From contig JALIRH010000078.1 of assembly GCA_023055505.1 (NCBI GenBank), forward strand, positions 248,001 to 312,000: a stretch of 64,000 nt of DNA, read 5' to 3'. This document shows, piece after piece, positions 32,519 to 44,687 of this stretch (its first letter is position 1; the number at the start of each line of letters is the position of its first letter). A program made the translations under genes and the position numbers. The notes under the pieces were generated by a model. That model searched no databases and had not been told where the DNA came from. It worked only from the letters and a program-made list of their open reading frames with translations. The stretch is from Callipepla californica brunnescens (Eukaryota > Chordata > Aves > Galliformes > Odontophoridae).

Positions 32519-32524
32519 TTTATT
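32519..32524 (-). promoter_or_regulatory. ZDHHC18: Proximal ZDHHC18 poly(A) signal (minus strand)
   Basis: TTTATT on the plus strand gives AATAAA on the minus strand, about 1.7 kb beyond the stop codon and followed on the minus strand by AT-rich DNA. The interval 32525-34232 is then 3'-UTR. It contains an (AAT)n run at about 34038-34061. Confidence 0.5.
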
Positions 32525-34232
32525 ACAACGAGTAATCAAGGAAACCGGTTTAAATAAGAACAGGAAGGAGCCTGGGCCCCGCTGATGCCCCACACACCGC
32601 TCTCCCATCCCCAGGCCCTCCTGCTCAGCCCTTGCTGGCAGGGATGGGACAGCCGTGCAGCAGTGGGGCCATAAGGGCACAGCATCTCTGGATGCCAAGG
32701 TGGCTTTTAGGCTTCTAGGCTGAAGCACACAGCCCACGGGATGGCACGGAGCCACTCTGCTCCCACAGCGCTTGGCGAGGGCCATCTGCTGGGATGCAGC
32801 AGAAATGGAGCAGCTGCCACGCTCTCACCTGGGTCCCTGGGCTCTTTGCAGAGGGGAAGGCAAGCTGGTGGCCATGGCAAGGTGGCAGCCCCCGCGTGGG
32901 CTGGCTCAGTCACCTGCTGCATACAGCACGGCCCTGGCTAACTCAGCAGGGTCAGGCTGAAACCCGTGCCTGCAACCCCCAGGAAACCCAACCAGGCAGC
33001 TTGACACAAAGCCCTGCGAGCCTCTGTCCTGGTGCTAACATGCACAACACTATCTAGCTTGAATATAAAAACATGACATAGAAAAAAATCTACAAATTGT
33101 GCAAAATTATCCAGCAGCTTTTAGTAACACAATTCAAGTATTGCTAACAAGGCCCGTGATTCTTCCTCTACTGCTCATGTCAGCAACCTGCAGAGCTGCG
33201 AGTCCAGCCCGGCTCACCCACATCTCCACGGGCTGGGAACGACGCACCAAGGCACACAGGGATCACCCTGAGTTCTCTGCTAGCCCAAAATCCAAAGCAA
33301 GAGCGTGATGTGAGGCTGTCAGAGATCAGAACCCGCCTGCTGCTCCCTCTGTGTAACCACATGGGGGAGGGACGGCCCTTGGGAAGTCACCACTTTCCTG
33401 CAGCCTTCCATTTTCCTACAGGTTGGAAACAGCCAGGCTTCCCTGGCAAGTTAGGGATCCCGAATCTCACAGCTGGAGCTTCTCACAAGGAGAGCTGCAG
33501 GATGGTGCATGCGTTTCCTCTTCCTCACTGTGAGGGTCCTCCTAACTCGTGCCCTCGCTGCAAAGCTTTGTCTTACTGCCAGAGCCAACACACCAAGATC
33601 TCCCCAGCCTCCCCCAGTGAGGGGCCAGAACACAGTGCAGCTGAGACACACAGCCAGCTCCCACGGCTGCAACAGCCACAACTTAGCAAAGCACAGCAGC
33701 TGCTGGAAAAGAGAAGCCACTTTGCCAGTGGGCCAAACTGAATACCTGGCCACTAAGACACACAACAACCCCTCTGCATCAGCACGGAGGAGCAAGAAGC
33801 GTTCATGGAAACAGCGGGGGCACCAGGGAGCTTCCACCTGCACCAACCCAGCAGACAAAGCTCGGCAGCACAGCTCTGAGCAGGATCCCTCCACCAGCCC
33901 CACACCCCATCCTCAGCCCCAGACACGTTTTGCTCCCCAGGTGCAGGAGGGATCCCCACTTCCAGCCAGCCCCAGGGTCCTGCATCAGTCGGAAGTCCAG
34001 GCAGGCCGCATCACAGTGAAAGGGAGAAACAAAAATAATAAATAAATAATAATAATAATAAAAAAAGCCAAAAACAACAATGAAAATAAAGGCAACGTAT
34101 GGCTCAACCGAGTCTTTGGCAGCTCTGCATCGCAAGGCTGTCCCGCCTGAGGCCGGGGAGATGGTGAGAAGGGGAAGGTACTGCTGGAGTTAGGTGCAGG
34201 CGTGGTGGGCACTGGGCTACATCCCAGCACTG

Positions 34233-37200
34233 CTACGGCACGCCTCCTACCATGCTGGTGTCAGGTTTGGCTCCAAAGGAAGGGATTTCGCTCTTCGGAC
34301 TGGCCGGGGTCCCCACATCTGGCTGGACGAACCCTCTCCTGTCTATCAAACTGGAAAACAAAAGGGGAAAGGATGTAAGGGGAGAGGGGCTAGGATGCAG
34401 GACATGGGGACAGGACGCACAGCTGCTGAATGAAGCAGCTTTCAGCAATGGTTTCTGCAGACCCTCAGCTGACCTGGGCTGTCCACAAAACCAGAGCCCT
34501 CCTGACATGCAGACAGCTCTGTTGTGAAGATGGAGCTGACAGCCCACAGCCCACAGTGAAAGCTTTGGGTCGCCACAAACCCAAGCAGGAGCTGAGAAAG
34601 GACTTCACAACAGGAAAGCAACACAAAGGTGGAAAGACTTGGGGCGAAACACAGCTCACAGCTCAGCTCTCTGAGGCCACATCTACCACTGCTGAATGGC
34701 AGAGCTGGCATTTCAGCTCCCCAGGACAACAAAGAGCAGTGGGTAATGCACGGAGGGAGCAGGACACAGAAGGCAGAGCAGCACTGCATGCTGTCTGACT
34801 TAGTCCCAGGGCACCCTCTGGTGACAGAGCAGTGAAGGAAGCTGCTTGCAGGTCCCCTGCCTCAGGCCCAGCACTAACACAGGCTCTGAGAATTTGGTGG
34901 GATGCTGCCATGCATTTCAGGTCATCTGAACTCTGAGAGCAGCGGAGGCAAAACGCTCTCACCTGGGGTGGAATGGTCCGCACAGCACCGCACAGCAGTT
35001 TGTGAGGATACTTCTATGGCTGTAAGGATTGGCAAATTCTGAGCCCCTCTTATTTGACCAGGACCCTTTGATCTGAAAGGAAAAGAGACGATGCAGATTA
35101 AGGTAGGAAAGAGGTGATGGTAGACAATGATGTGATGGTGGGCTTGGTTCAAGTCCTCGCTCAGGAGGTGAGAAGCTGGGCTTGCTGCAAACCTCCTCCC
35201 TCTATGTGATGAGCAGCACGGCAGCATGAAGGCAGCGTGCTGCTCCTGCCTCTGCCCCAGCTCAGCCTTGCAGCCAGAGGCTCCAGAGCTGTGCCCCCAC
35301 CCCATGCTGTGCACCATCAGTGCCACTGCCTGACCCTGACCCCCTCCCCATTTTCTGCTAGGCTGAAAGCTCTACAGAGCAGCGCTCTGCTTAATGGTCC
35401 CTCATGCTCCAGAGGTTAAACAAACAGCAAGGGGACTCCCAGGCTGTTCTGCAACAGCAGGAAACAAGCTCTTCTGTCCCCACCCTCAGCAGCTGTCACA
35501 TGGACTCTGATTTTGAAACTCAGGGCACATCCAATGTAGGCACACGTGGGCAGATGCTATACCCGGCCTCGGGCCCCTGGTTGCAGTGAACCGTTTACCA
35601 CCCCATTTCCTCCTTCTGTTTTTGTTTTCCCTCCCCACTTGCAGCACATGCCTGGGACGTGGGCAGTGCAGCTGGAGGAGCCACGTGCTTTGGGCTCGGT
35701 GTTGGCAGGACTGGGGTGTACCAGCGTGGTGCAGCCCCGCCAACCACTCTCAGCTGACAGAAAAGGGAGGAGGAAAAAAATAAAAGGGATGCAAACCCGA
35801 TGGGATGCAGTGCTGGAAGCTGCCAGCAAGGATTACAGGTACTTCTGGTCAGAAGGGGGAATTCTGATTCCTTCCAAAGATCAGACAGATCCTGCTTTTC
35901 CATACAATCTGCCCTTCTCGGGGCACTCACTTGGCTCTTTGAGCCTGCACCACCCCAGCCTTTAAGGTACACCTCCTCAGAAGACATCTGTGTATTTTTT
36001 GCTTATTAGACATGAGGAACTAATAGAGACAAAGGGACTTGCCCAGGGTCTCGGAGGAAACTTGTGGTTAGACAGGATGCTGAATTAAGATCACCCAAGC
36101 CAACACCCAAATCTCAGGGGCCAGCTTTCCTTTTTTAACCTCAGAACTCCTCGTCTTAAGCAAAGCCACATAGAGAATGGAAAAAAAAAACACGTGTGAC
36201 CCTTCTGACGTTTCAGCCTGACACCAGTGCTGTCCTCCCACCTCGCTGCTGCTCCCCTGCTCAGCTCTCCAAACTGGGAGCACAGCTGCTTCCTTTGCAG
36301 TGGATTATGGTGGACTGCCTCACTTAGATCCTGCACCACAGCCACGGGGTCCCGGGGAGCCTCACCTCTGCTGAGAGAGCACCAGGGCTGGCAGCACCCC
36401 AGCAGCTTTTAGGGTGAAAGGATGAGGGTTCAGATACTCACGTCTTCGTTTGTGGTCAGGTTCGAGGCAACTAAGTAAGTGTGAAAACCTGAGAGGCCCA
36501 AAATAGACCAGACTGAGAAAAAACAAATCACCAGCTCCAGCACAGTGAAACAGAAGTCAAGGAACAAAGTCATCCCGCAAGGAAACACAAGTTTTGTGTA
36601 GGTCCTCACAGTTAAGATCACACCAAATGGGCCGTGAAAGGACCCCAGCTACCTCCCCACCCCATCCCCATGCCATTCTGAGGGCGTCCACCAATGCACA
36701 GCTTCCTCCAGGCGTCCCCCCTTCCCATACAACCTTGCAAGCTGAGAATCGAGTCTGCTACCCAACCTTAGTCCCTGGTAATGAACTGGAAGTAGGGATG
36801 TCACCAAACTGGTGATGCTGTCAGTCTGAGTGTCTGACATCTGTCTGCCCCAGTCTGGCACCTGGGGACTGAATTAAACCGTGGAAAGTACATCAGGGCG
36901 CCCCTACAAAAAGCCAACTTCCCATCTGTGTTACACAGTTAACTGCTCCTGCACCAGTGCTCAGTAATCCAAGCAGTTGTTGGCACCAAAAGGATATCTT
37001 GCAGGTGTTGTCTTCAGAGTGGTGAGGAATCCGTCTCTCTGAGAGCCTGGAAAGCAAATGGGACATGGAGCCACGTTCCATCAGCAGCCTCACACCTCCA
37101 GGCAGTGCTTCACTACCCACAGCCACCCCCTGCAGGCCAGAGGGATCCGTCTGGCTGCCCAAAAACACCTGCAGGCTGTGAGTGTGCAGGTCTGGGAGAT

Positions 37201-40200
37201 TTAGAGCTGACAGAGAAATCACCTCCCGAGTAGATGCACCCAAAGCCCACACGTTTGGGCTTTGGAGGGAATAACTGTCACCAGCTCTCAAGGGTTCTCT
37301 GCAGAGAGGAGCAGGGTGAGTCTGGGCTTCCCTGCAACGTGAATCCACATTTATTTGGGATACCTGCACTGGGAAGCCTGGTTTAAACCCACATGGCAAC
37401 CTCGTGTTGCCCCAGGGCCCTGAGCTCCTCGTCACCTGGAGCAAGGCGTATCGCTGCTGCTGCTGTACTTACGCAGAGTGAGGTGGGTGACGACGCACGC
37501 GAAGATGAAGGCCGTCAGGAAGGAGAGGGAGAGGATGAAGGCATAGAAGTAGCGGTAGTTACGCTTCCCCACGCAGTTCCCCACCCAGGGGCAGTGGTGA
37601 TCAAACCTCTCTGAAACAGAGGAACATGGTGAGGGCTGCTGCTGCCCTCCACTCGCTGCTGAGCCTCTGACAAGCAGCTGAGAACTGAGCTTGCACCCAC
37701 AGTGCAGCTCTCTGCAGAGCCACATTACTGGGAAGTTTGAAGCAAGCCCTGCAGCCTGCTCAAATGCCCCTTTCTCCACATCATTTAAGGCCAAACCTTT
37801 TCTATTACTAAGCCCTACAGGCTTGTGAGCCTTGTGACTGGTAACATCTACTAAAACTGAAAGAAAGCAGGCAAAGCCTGGCAGTTTCTCCAGTACCCAG
37901 CAGCACTGGGTGTGTACACACAGCACTGCTGCTCTCCCTCTGTGTGTCTGATCCCCTTGCAGAAAATAACATACAAAGTTATGAAAATTTGTCTCTACAA
38001 CTCCACAAAATGCCTGGGGACCCAGGGCAGGTGCAGCATGCCTGGAAACACTCCCATCTCCTAATGAAAGGGCTGTACTGCAGACTGAAGCACGGCTGTA
38101 ATCCTGCTGCGGGGGCCACAACACAAAACTGACACAGACACAGTGCATGCCTGCTCTCCCAGACTGCTCCTGCCCAAATGCTGCCCTGCCTGAGGCTGCT
38201 TTCCAGGCAGCAGACCCAGCACAAGGAGGAGCCTTGGCCACCCACAGCTATCCCCAGACACAAAGCACTCAGCAGCTCCCAAATGTAACCAGAGCCCCGG
38301 GGTCGTGCTGCTCCATCTGCCCCAGCACAGCATGATGCACAGCCCCAGGGCCCCATGGGAGACAATCTGGAGTGTCACTCAAGGAGCAAAGGCTCTGCCT
38401 GTGCCACCAAGCCCCATGCCACCCCCCTGCCTGCTCACACTGCTCCCTGCATGGGGCCTGGCTCTGTGGAGCCCTCGGAGCTCTTACTGTCTTCCTTCCC
38501 TCCTGCCCCACCAGGGCTAGAGGGCACGGGGTGAGTGCCTAGATGAGCTACAGCAGAACCTGCAGCAGTGTCTGTACCACCCAAAGGCCACAGACAGCCT
38601 GGAGCCCACTGCAAACCCTATGCTTGGTGGTGCCTTTACCACACACCACTGGAAACTCCCCTCCAAAGCAAGGGAAGGAGACACAGAGCACTGTGCCCTC
38701 AACCTGAGCCACTTCTCTCTAAATGGGAAGAGGACAGACCTCTCGCTATCTCGCTGCCTAACCCTTTTTGAACAACAAAAGCAGTCTGCTCAGGATCACA
38801 AGCCACCCCCACACCCGTGGGACAGGCACTGCTGCTTTCAGGACTCACCAACACAGTTGTCACAGACGCTGCAGTGAGAGGTCCGCGGGGGACGGAACAT
38901 TTTGCAGGTGTAGCAGTACTTGAGCTTCACCACGTACTTGTTGATCACCACTTCCATGGTGCGGGCTGGCAGGCGGTATGTGGAGGTCCCCATGGCATCT
39001 GCAAAGGAGAGGGGGGACAGTCAGAGCAGTGCGGTGACACCCCACCACCCCAGGACCTGGCTGAGGCTCTGTGTCATCCCAGTGTGCCACAATGAGGCAC
39101 TGGCACGTCCCCATCACGGAGCAGCACAGCGAGCATGTCTCAGGTGCTCCAGGCATTGATACGAGCACATCGGTAGCACAAGAGGGCTCCTTATCCTCAT
39201 GGATGAAACTGAGGATCTGTAGAGACGCTGTGTGATTCACCTGTGTGCTCTGCACGTGGAGCTGGCAGATAGAAACAGGTATCTGCTCAGCAGAAGTGGG
39301 AGCTGGAAAACCTCTGTGCCATGTCTGCAATTCTGGGTTATTCGTTTGTCTCAGCCATTCTTTCAGCACCTTTCCCACCCCCGGGGAAGGCTTTGAAAAT
39401 GGAGTCATAACAGAGCAAGGTAAGAGGAAAATAAATGGATTACATTACCAGCAACAGCTGGTGCAGCAGGCAGCATCTGCAGCCAGATTACTGCTTTCAG
39501 CACTTATAAATAGAAACACAGATAACTGCTCTGAGAAGATTTTCAAACCAGTTTTTCAGTCACGCACAGAATTACTGCCTTCAGTGGAGCAGATGGGAAA
39601 CAACTCACGTCAGCTTCGCCACAGCGTTTCTTACTGATGCTCACACAGAGCCTGGATGCACAGCGGGTGATGGCACCGACACAGTGAAAAGCAAAGAGCT
39701 GCAGGCTGAGCCCGTCACAGTGCCTCCTCCTCCTCACAGGGCTCAGCCCTCGCTATGTGCAGGATGCTTCAGCAGAGATCTGTCATGGTTTACCACGGGC
39801 AGCTCTGAAGCCCACTAAAGCCTCCAGGAGGGATGGTCCCACTTGGAGTTATGAGCATGGATTAAGGGATCTGTTCCTTCTCACGTCAGCATTCCCAAGC
39901 ATCATTCATTCCCTGCCACACTCCTGGACGAGTGCTTCCAGGTCACAAATCCACCGTGCCTTTACTCCACTCTAAGCCTGGATTCCACCCCCCAGGTCCA
40001 TCCTGCTCTCTGATCTGCTGCACAGCCCCTCTGCTCCAGGGTAACCCCACCAACACCAGTGGGAGGGAGGGCAGTGAGAGATGGGTCTATCCATCAGCAC
40101 AGACCAACCCTCACTCACGCTGGGATAAAATGGCTGAGGGACCACTCTCCATGCAGAAACTATTTCCATTTCAGCACCAGCTCAACTGCAACTGTCCCAT

Positions 40201-41830
40201 GAAAACAGAAAAGAGGATCTCATTCCCACTCATCTTTTCGAAACAATTCCTTGATCCAGGAATCCTACTCAGGAGATTTTGTCTCCTCAAATCCCAGATG
40301 ATGTGGGGATAAGCACATCATCTAGGGAAGCTTTTTATCTTCCAAGCGTGCCTCTTCTTTAGGCAGCTTTCTAAATGCTGCATGGTTAATCCTCATCAGC
40401 TTTCTGTCTCTGCACTACAGCCACGTCATAGAAAGGCAGAGGGGAGGAACTCAGGTAGCAAAGAACTGGCTCATCCAAGAGAGGGAACATAAACCGATGT
40501 CTGTAGCCTCAGCAGGAAATCAGATCCCCAGAAATCCCAGCCCCAGATCTGAACTGCGGCAGATGATGAACGCTCTGCCTGTCTGCCTCCACAAGCACGG
40601 CAGTGTGACTCTGAATGGGGACTTTGTGCACCCCCAGCTGCAGCACGGCTGCTGACAGCACCGCGCTCAGGACGCTGACGCCAACATCTCTCCTTCACCT
40701 CACTCTGTACAGGGCTGCAGCTCGATCTGCTGCTGTCCTGAGGAACAGCTACGGGCACAGTGCTTTGCTTGGGAAAGGAACGGGACGAGAAAGGGAACCT
40801 CTGCTTCCGCAGGGCCCAGCTGTCTCACCGATGCGCTTCTCCAGGTCCGCAGCCTCGCTGGGGGTGGCTCTGGGCAGGATCCCAGGGTCCCTGCAGCTCG
40901 TCTGGAGGAGGCAGCTGATGACAAAGAAGAAGAGGACAGCTGCGATGATGGGGATGGCCAGGGTCAGGTGCCGGGCAAGGAAGGGGCAGCTGTGAAAAGA
41001 CAAAAAAAACCCACCCATATGCACGCATTGTTAGCAACCATCTCTTCAGAACCAGCTATCGTTTATTACACAGCACACTACGAATTACCCCAGGGGGGTG
41101 AGCTGAAGCACTGCTGCTTTTGCAGAGACATCTGGCACAGCGGGAGCCAGCACGGGGCACGTTCCCGCAGCACAGATCCTGCACGGGGCAGACAGTGCTC
41201 CAGCACTAAGGCAGCACCAGGAGATCCTCAGCGCAACCCCAGCGGCAGAATCAGGATATCCCCACTTAGAACGGCGCTCCCCGTGCCCGACCCCGGCCCC
41301 GCACAGCCCGGGTTAAGCAAGGGACCAAACCGGGCACGAGCTCTGCCCGAAGCACAGAGGGAAGGGAGCTCCGCACAGCCCCGCAGCTCCGCACAAGGAC
41401 GATGCCCGGACAGCAGCTGCGGCCCCGGCCCCTCCGCACGGCGCTCCGGGACGGCTCCGCCCCGAGCTCGGCCGTCCGGTCCCGAGCATCCCCCGAGCAT
41501 CCGCACGGCCCCGGCCCTCTTCCTCCTCCTCCTCCTCCCGCGGGTCCCGCCAGCGCCGCACCGGGACCCGACGGGGCGGACTCACTCGAAGGCGAAGAAG
41601 AGCCCGCTGGTGGTCAGGATGAGGCCGAGCGTGAGCGCGAAGACTCCGCCGTGCCCCGCCAGCATCAGGCGGCCGCCGCAGTAGAAACGGTTGCGGCCCG
41701 GGAACACCTCCCACTTCCGACGGGGCCGCGGGGTCGCTCCGGGGCGCTCCGGGGCGGGGGGCGGCGGGGAAGCGGCGGGGCCCGGAGCGGCGGCACCGGG
41801 CGGGATCTGCCGGTACTCGCAGTCCTTCAT
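34233..41830 (-). CDS. ZDHHC18: Palmitoyltransferase ZDHHC18
   Basis: Eight minus-strand exons join in frame: 41830-41586, 40989-40829, 38998-38849, 37610-37473, 37046-36998, 36544-36442, 35072-34963 and 34350-34233. They encode 357 residues; human has 388, the difference being mainly the N-terminal tail. The proline/alanine-rich N-terminus precedes TM1 (about 62-81) and TM2 ([19 protein letters not shown]). The cysteine-rich domain runs from [20 protein letters not shown] to the catalytic DHHC at 189-192. TM3 and TM4 follow, then the TTxE motif (TTNE) and the C-terminus [16 protein letters not shown]18 is a Golgi S-acyltransferase; RAS proteins and cGAS are reported substrates. Intron 5 is an AT-AC U12 intron. 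Confidence 0.97.
36545..36997 (-). other. ZDHHC18: AT-AC U12-type intron 5 of ZDHHC18
   Basis: On the minus strand exon 5 ends GCAAG and the intron starts ATATCCTTTT, a perfect U12 AT-AC donor. The branch site TTCCTTGAC (complement of 36556-36564) is also a perfect consensus, about 12 bases before the terminal AC. Joining AG to T restores the conserved residues [14 protein letters not shown]. No GT-AG alternative in this interval keeps the reading frame and this conserved peptide. Confidence 0.92.
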
Positions 41831-41990
41831 GGCGCCGCCCGCAGCCCGCAGCGCCCGGCCCCGCCCCGCCCCGCATGGCAGCGGCCCCTGCCGGCCGCAC
41901 CGGGACTGCGGGAGAGGGGGCGTGCCGGCTCGGCTCGGCTCGGCTCGGCTCGGCTCTCATGCGAAGGCCCCCCCCCCAAAGCCCTGACTT
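41230..41990 (-). promoter_or_regulatory. ZDHHC18: ZDHHC18 CpG-island promoter
   Basis: Dense CpG covers exon 1, its 5' flank and the start of intron 1. There is no TATA box. A pentanucleotide run (CGGCT)6 lies at 41926-41955, 96-125 bases upstream of the start codon, within or next to the 5'-UTR. Confidence 0.65.
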
Positions 41991-44687
41991 CTTCGTTTCT
42001 CAGTCGGAAGACCTCAAAACGCCGGGAGGTGGGAAAGCAAACGTTCAGCGGAGTATTGGAGGCAGCGATTTCAGGAGGAAGTTTTTTTTTTTTTACTTGT
42101 GGCAACGGGATCGAGGGGAAACGGCCACAAAATGAAGCGTAGGAAGTTCTGCACGAAATGTGAGTGGGAAGTTCTGCGCGATGTTCAGGACACACCTGGA
42201 CACAGAGCTGTGCAACCCGGGCTGGGGAGATGCTGTGCAGGGGTTGGACTCGAAGATCTCTGGAGGTCCCTTCCAACACACAACCCCAGAAAAGCAAGGA
42301 GATGTTGGGGGGGAACCCCGTGGGTACCGGTGCACTGCTGGGGAAGAGGCAGCCAGACCTGTGGCTACGACCTGAGCACACAGCTGTCAGTACGGTGACA
42401 GAGCCACGAGCCAGCCCTTCAGCTAGATGTGCCATCTGCACTCCATCACTGCTTTCAGGAAATTCTGTGTTACAACATGTGAGCAGAAGGACAAGGAATA
42501 TTTATTCCTTCATGCTGAAGCACCTTTTTAGCCTTAATTTAAGCCATTACACACCTGGCCAGCGCTTCTGCTTAAGGTTAATCAGTCCCAAAGAACATGC
42601 ATGGAGACAAATTGATATCCATCAGTTTAATAGAGAGGCAGTGACCTCAGCAGGGGCAGCTGGCCAGCAGCGTGCCTGCACCACCCCTCAGTGCCATTAT
42701 GAGACAGCAGGAGACAATAAAGCATCGTTTATAGAAAACAAGGAGACCAGGTTACAGCTGCAGAGCAGCTCCTCACAGCTCCTACGTGCAGAAGTGCAGT
42801 GTATGTGAGCTCCCAAGCTGCCACGAGCCCTTTCTCACAGGCCAGCCACCTGGTTGGGCTGTGAGCTGTTTGTCCACATGAGACCTGAAATGCAAACTTA
42901 CCAGGCAAACACACATGATTCAAAGGTTACCTGTGATCAGCGGTACCTGTAGACTGTCCTTTCGTTTTCACATTTTGCAACAAATCCTGAAAGAGAGAGA
43001 AAAAGTGATGACTTTCAATTCCCCCTGCTGGTTTAGGGCTACGTTGTGTCAGTCTCACTTAACCCCTGCTGTGTTCCTAGCCTTCAGCTGCACACTGTGC
43101 CTCCACTGGTCCACGCCGAGCAGCAGAGGATGCCAAAGGGAGCTGGCCAATGACTTAAGAACTACAGCCAACAGATGGCTGGAAGCCCACAGTGCTGTTC
43201 TGAGATGCAAGACATGCATGCCCCACTTCCAACACCATTTATCACTCACCTCAATGGTGGGAAGTCAAGTGTTGAGATGGCTGCAATCGCTGTGACAAGG
43301 ACGACAGGAAGCTTTAGAAATCACTGGCACTATCCCTCTCTGAACAACAACAACAACAACAAAGTATTTCTTTCCACACCACCCAAACTCTATCTGTACA
43401 GACTGAAGCTGCACAGGCAACTATGATACTTTTAATGCCATTAAAGGACTCACACTGTAAAAAAAGGAGGAATTTTGTACTGTATCAAAATAAAATTGGG
43501 AGCAGTGAATAAATATAATGCATGAAATGTGAAGATATTTATTCTGGCAAATGATTTGTGATTCCCTTTATTGCACAGCCTGTAGAGGTACCTGTTACAT
43601 ACTACTCCAGAAGAGATTTTCACTTGTCTGAATGTTTTTTTTCCACTGGAAAGATGTCTGAATCTTTGGGCAAACCACCTCTTTCTTTCATCTCTGTCTG
43701 CAAACAGTGGCTGTGTTTCCCGTTTCTAACTCTAGCACAGCCACAATCCATCCAGAGCAACGGTCTTTGGGAAAAAAACATCAGTCCCAATAACTTCCTA
43801 AGTAATAACTCCCTCAGGGGAGTACTTCAATCACTGTGTGCACTGAATCTTCCCTTCATTGGTCTAAAATTCACTGAATTATTAATGTCACCTGGTTTGA
43901 GAAACATACAAATCATGAGGGCATCAAATAGCAACCAGGCATCCGAGCAGCAGCAGGGAACTCACTAAGAACTCAAAGCTTTTTTACCTCTCCTTTCACC
44001 TTTCTCCAAAGTCTGCCTCATCGGTGGTCTGAGTCCTTCCTTGTAGTAAAGCCACACACACAGTTCCAAGGGTTTGGGTTTTATTTCCTCGTGCACTCGT
44101 GTGAACGGGCACCTACTTTTCCCAGAAACATTCAAAGCTGCAGTTAACTGTTAGCTATATCAGAGGGTCACACTGAAATCACACTGAAAGTCACGTCCTG
44201 CTGCTGGGCACGCACAGAGGCCTGGATTCTAACTGCTGCCACAGAACACGATCACGTTGTCCAAATGCAGACCTCCTTCACATGAGCACCACACAGCGCT
44301 CACGGATGTGTTCATTAGCTTTGTTTCTCGGTCAGCCTGGGTTCGGTCGCTAATACCCAGTTTTACGTCAGGCGGTCCTTCTCCACCGAAGGTTTCCCTG
44401 CTGTCGCCACGTGGGCCTCAGTCTGCGGACAGAAAGCGCCGTGACATCACCACCGCGTCCTCCCCCTCCTCCTCGCTCCGTTATCCCCTCGAGATCGCGG
44501 CATCGCCGTTAAAAACCGGAGCCACCCCCTCCCCTTCACCATCCCGCCCCGCAACGCCCACCTCCACCGGCCCCCGGGGGCGGACCCACGGCGCAGAGCC
44601 GCCCCCGGGGGAGGGCAGAGCCCGGCCGCCCCCTCCCCCGGCCCCGTTATCCCCGCGGCTTTCCCCCGGGGCTCTCAGTTCCCGGCC
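41991..44687. other. Intergenic DNA between ZDHHC18 and C2 (divergent)
   Basis: The two genes point away from each other. Apart from a CR1 fragment at about 42180-42290 and an (AAC)n run near 43345-43361, I see no gene. The last 300 bases are GC-rich and should contain the C2 promoter. No TATA box is evident. Confidence 0.5.
42180..42290 (+). mobile_element. CR1 fragment, sense
   Basis: Plus-strand sequence GGGTTGGACTCGAAGATCTC and then TGGAGGTCCCTTCCAAC is the conserved CR1 3'-UTR. Confidence 0.85.
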
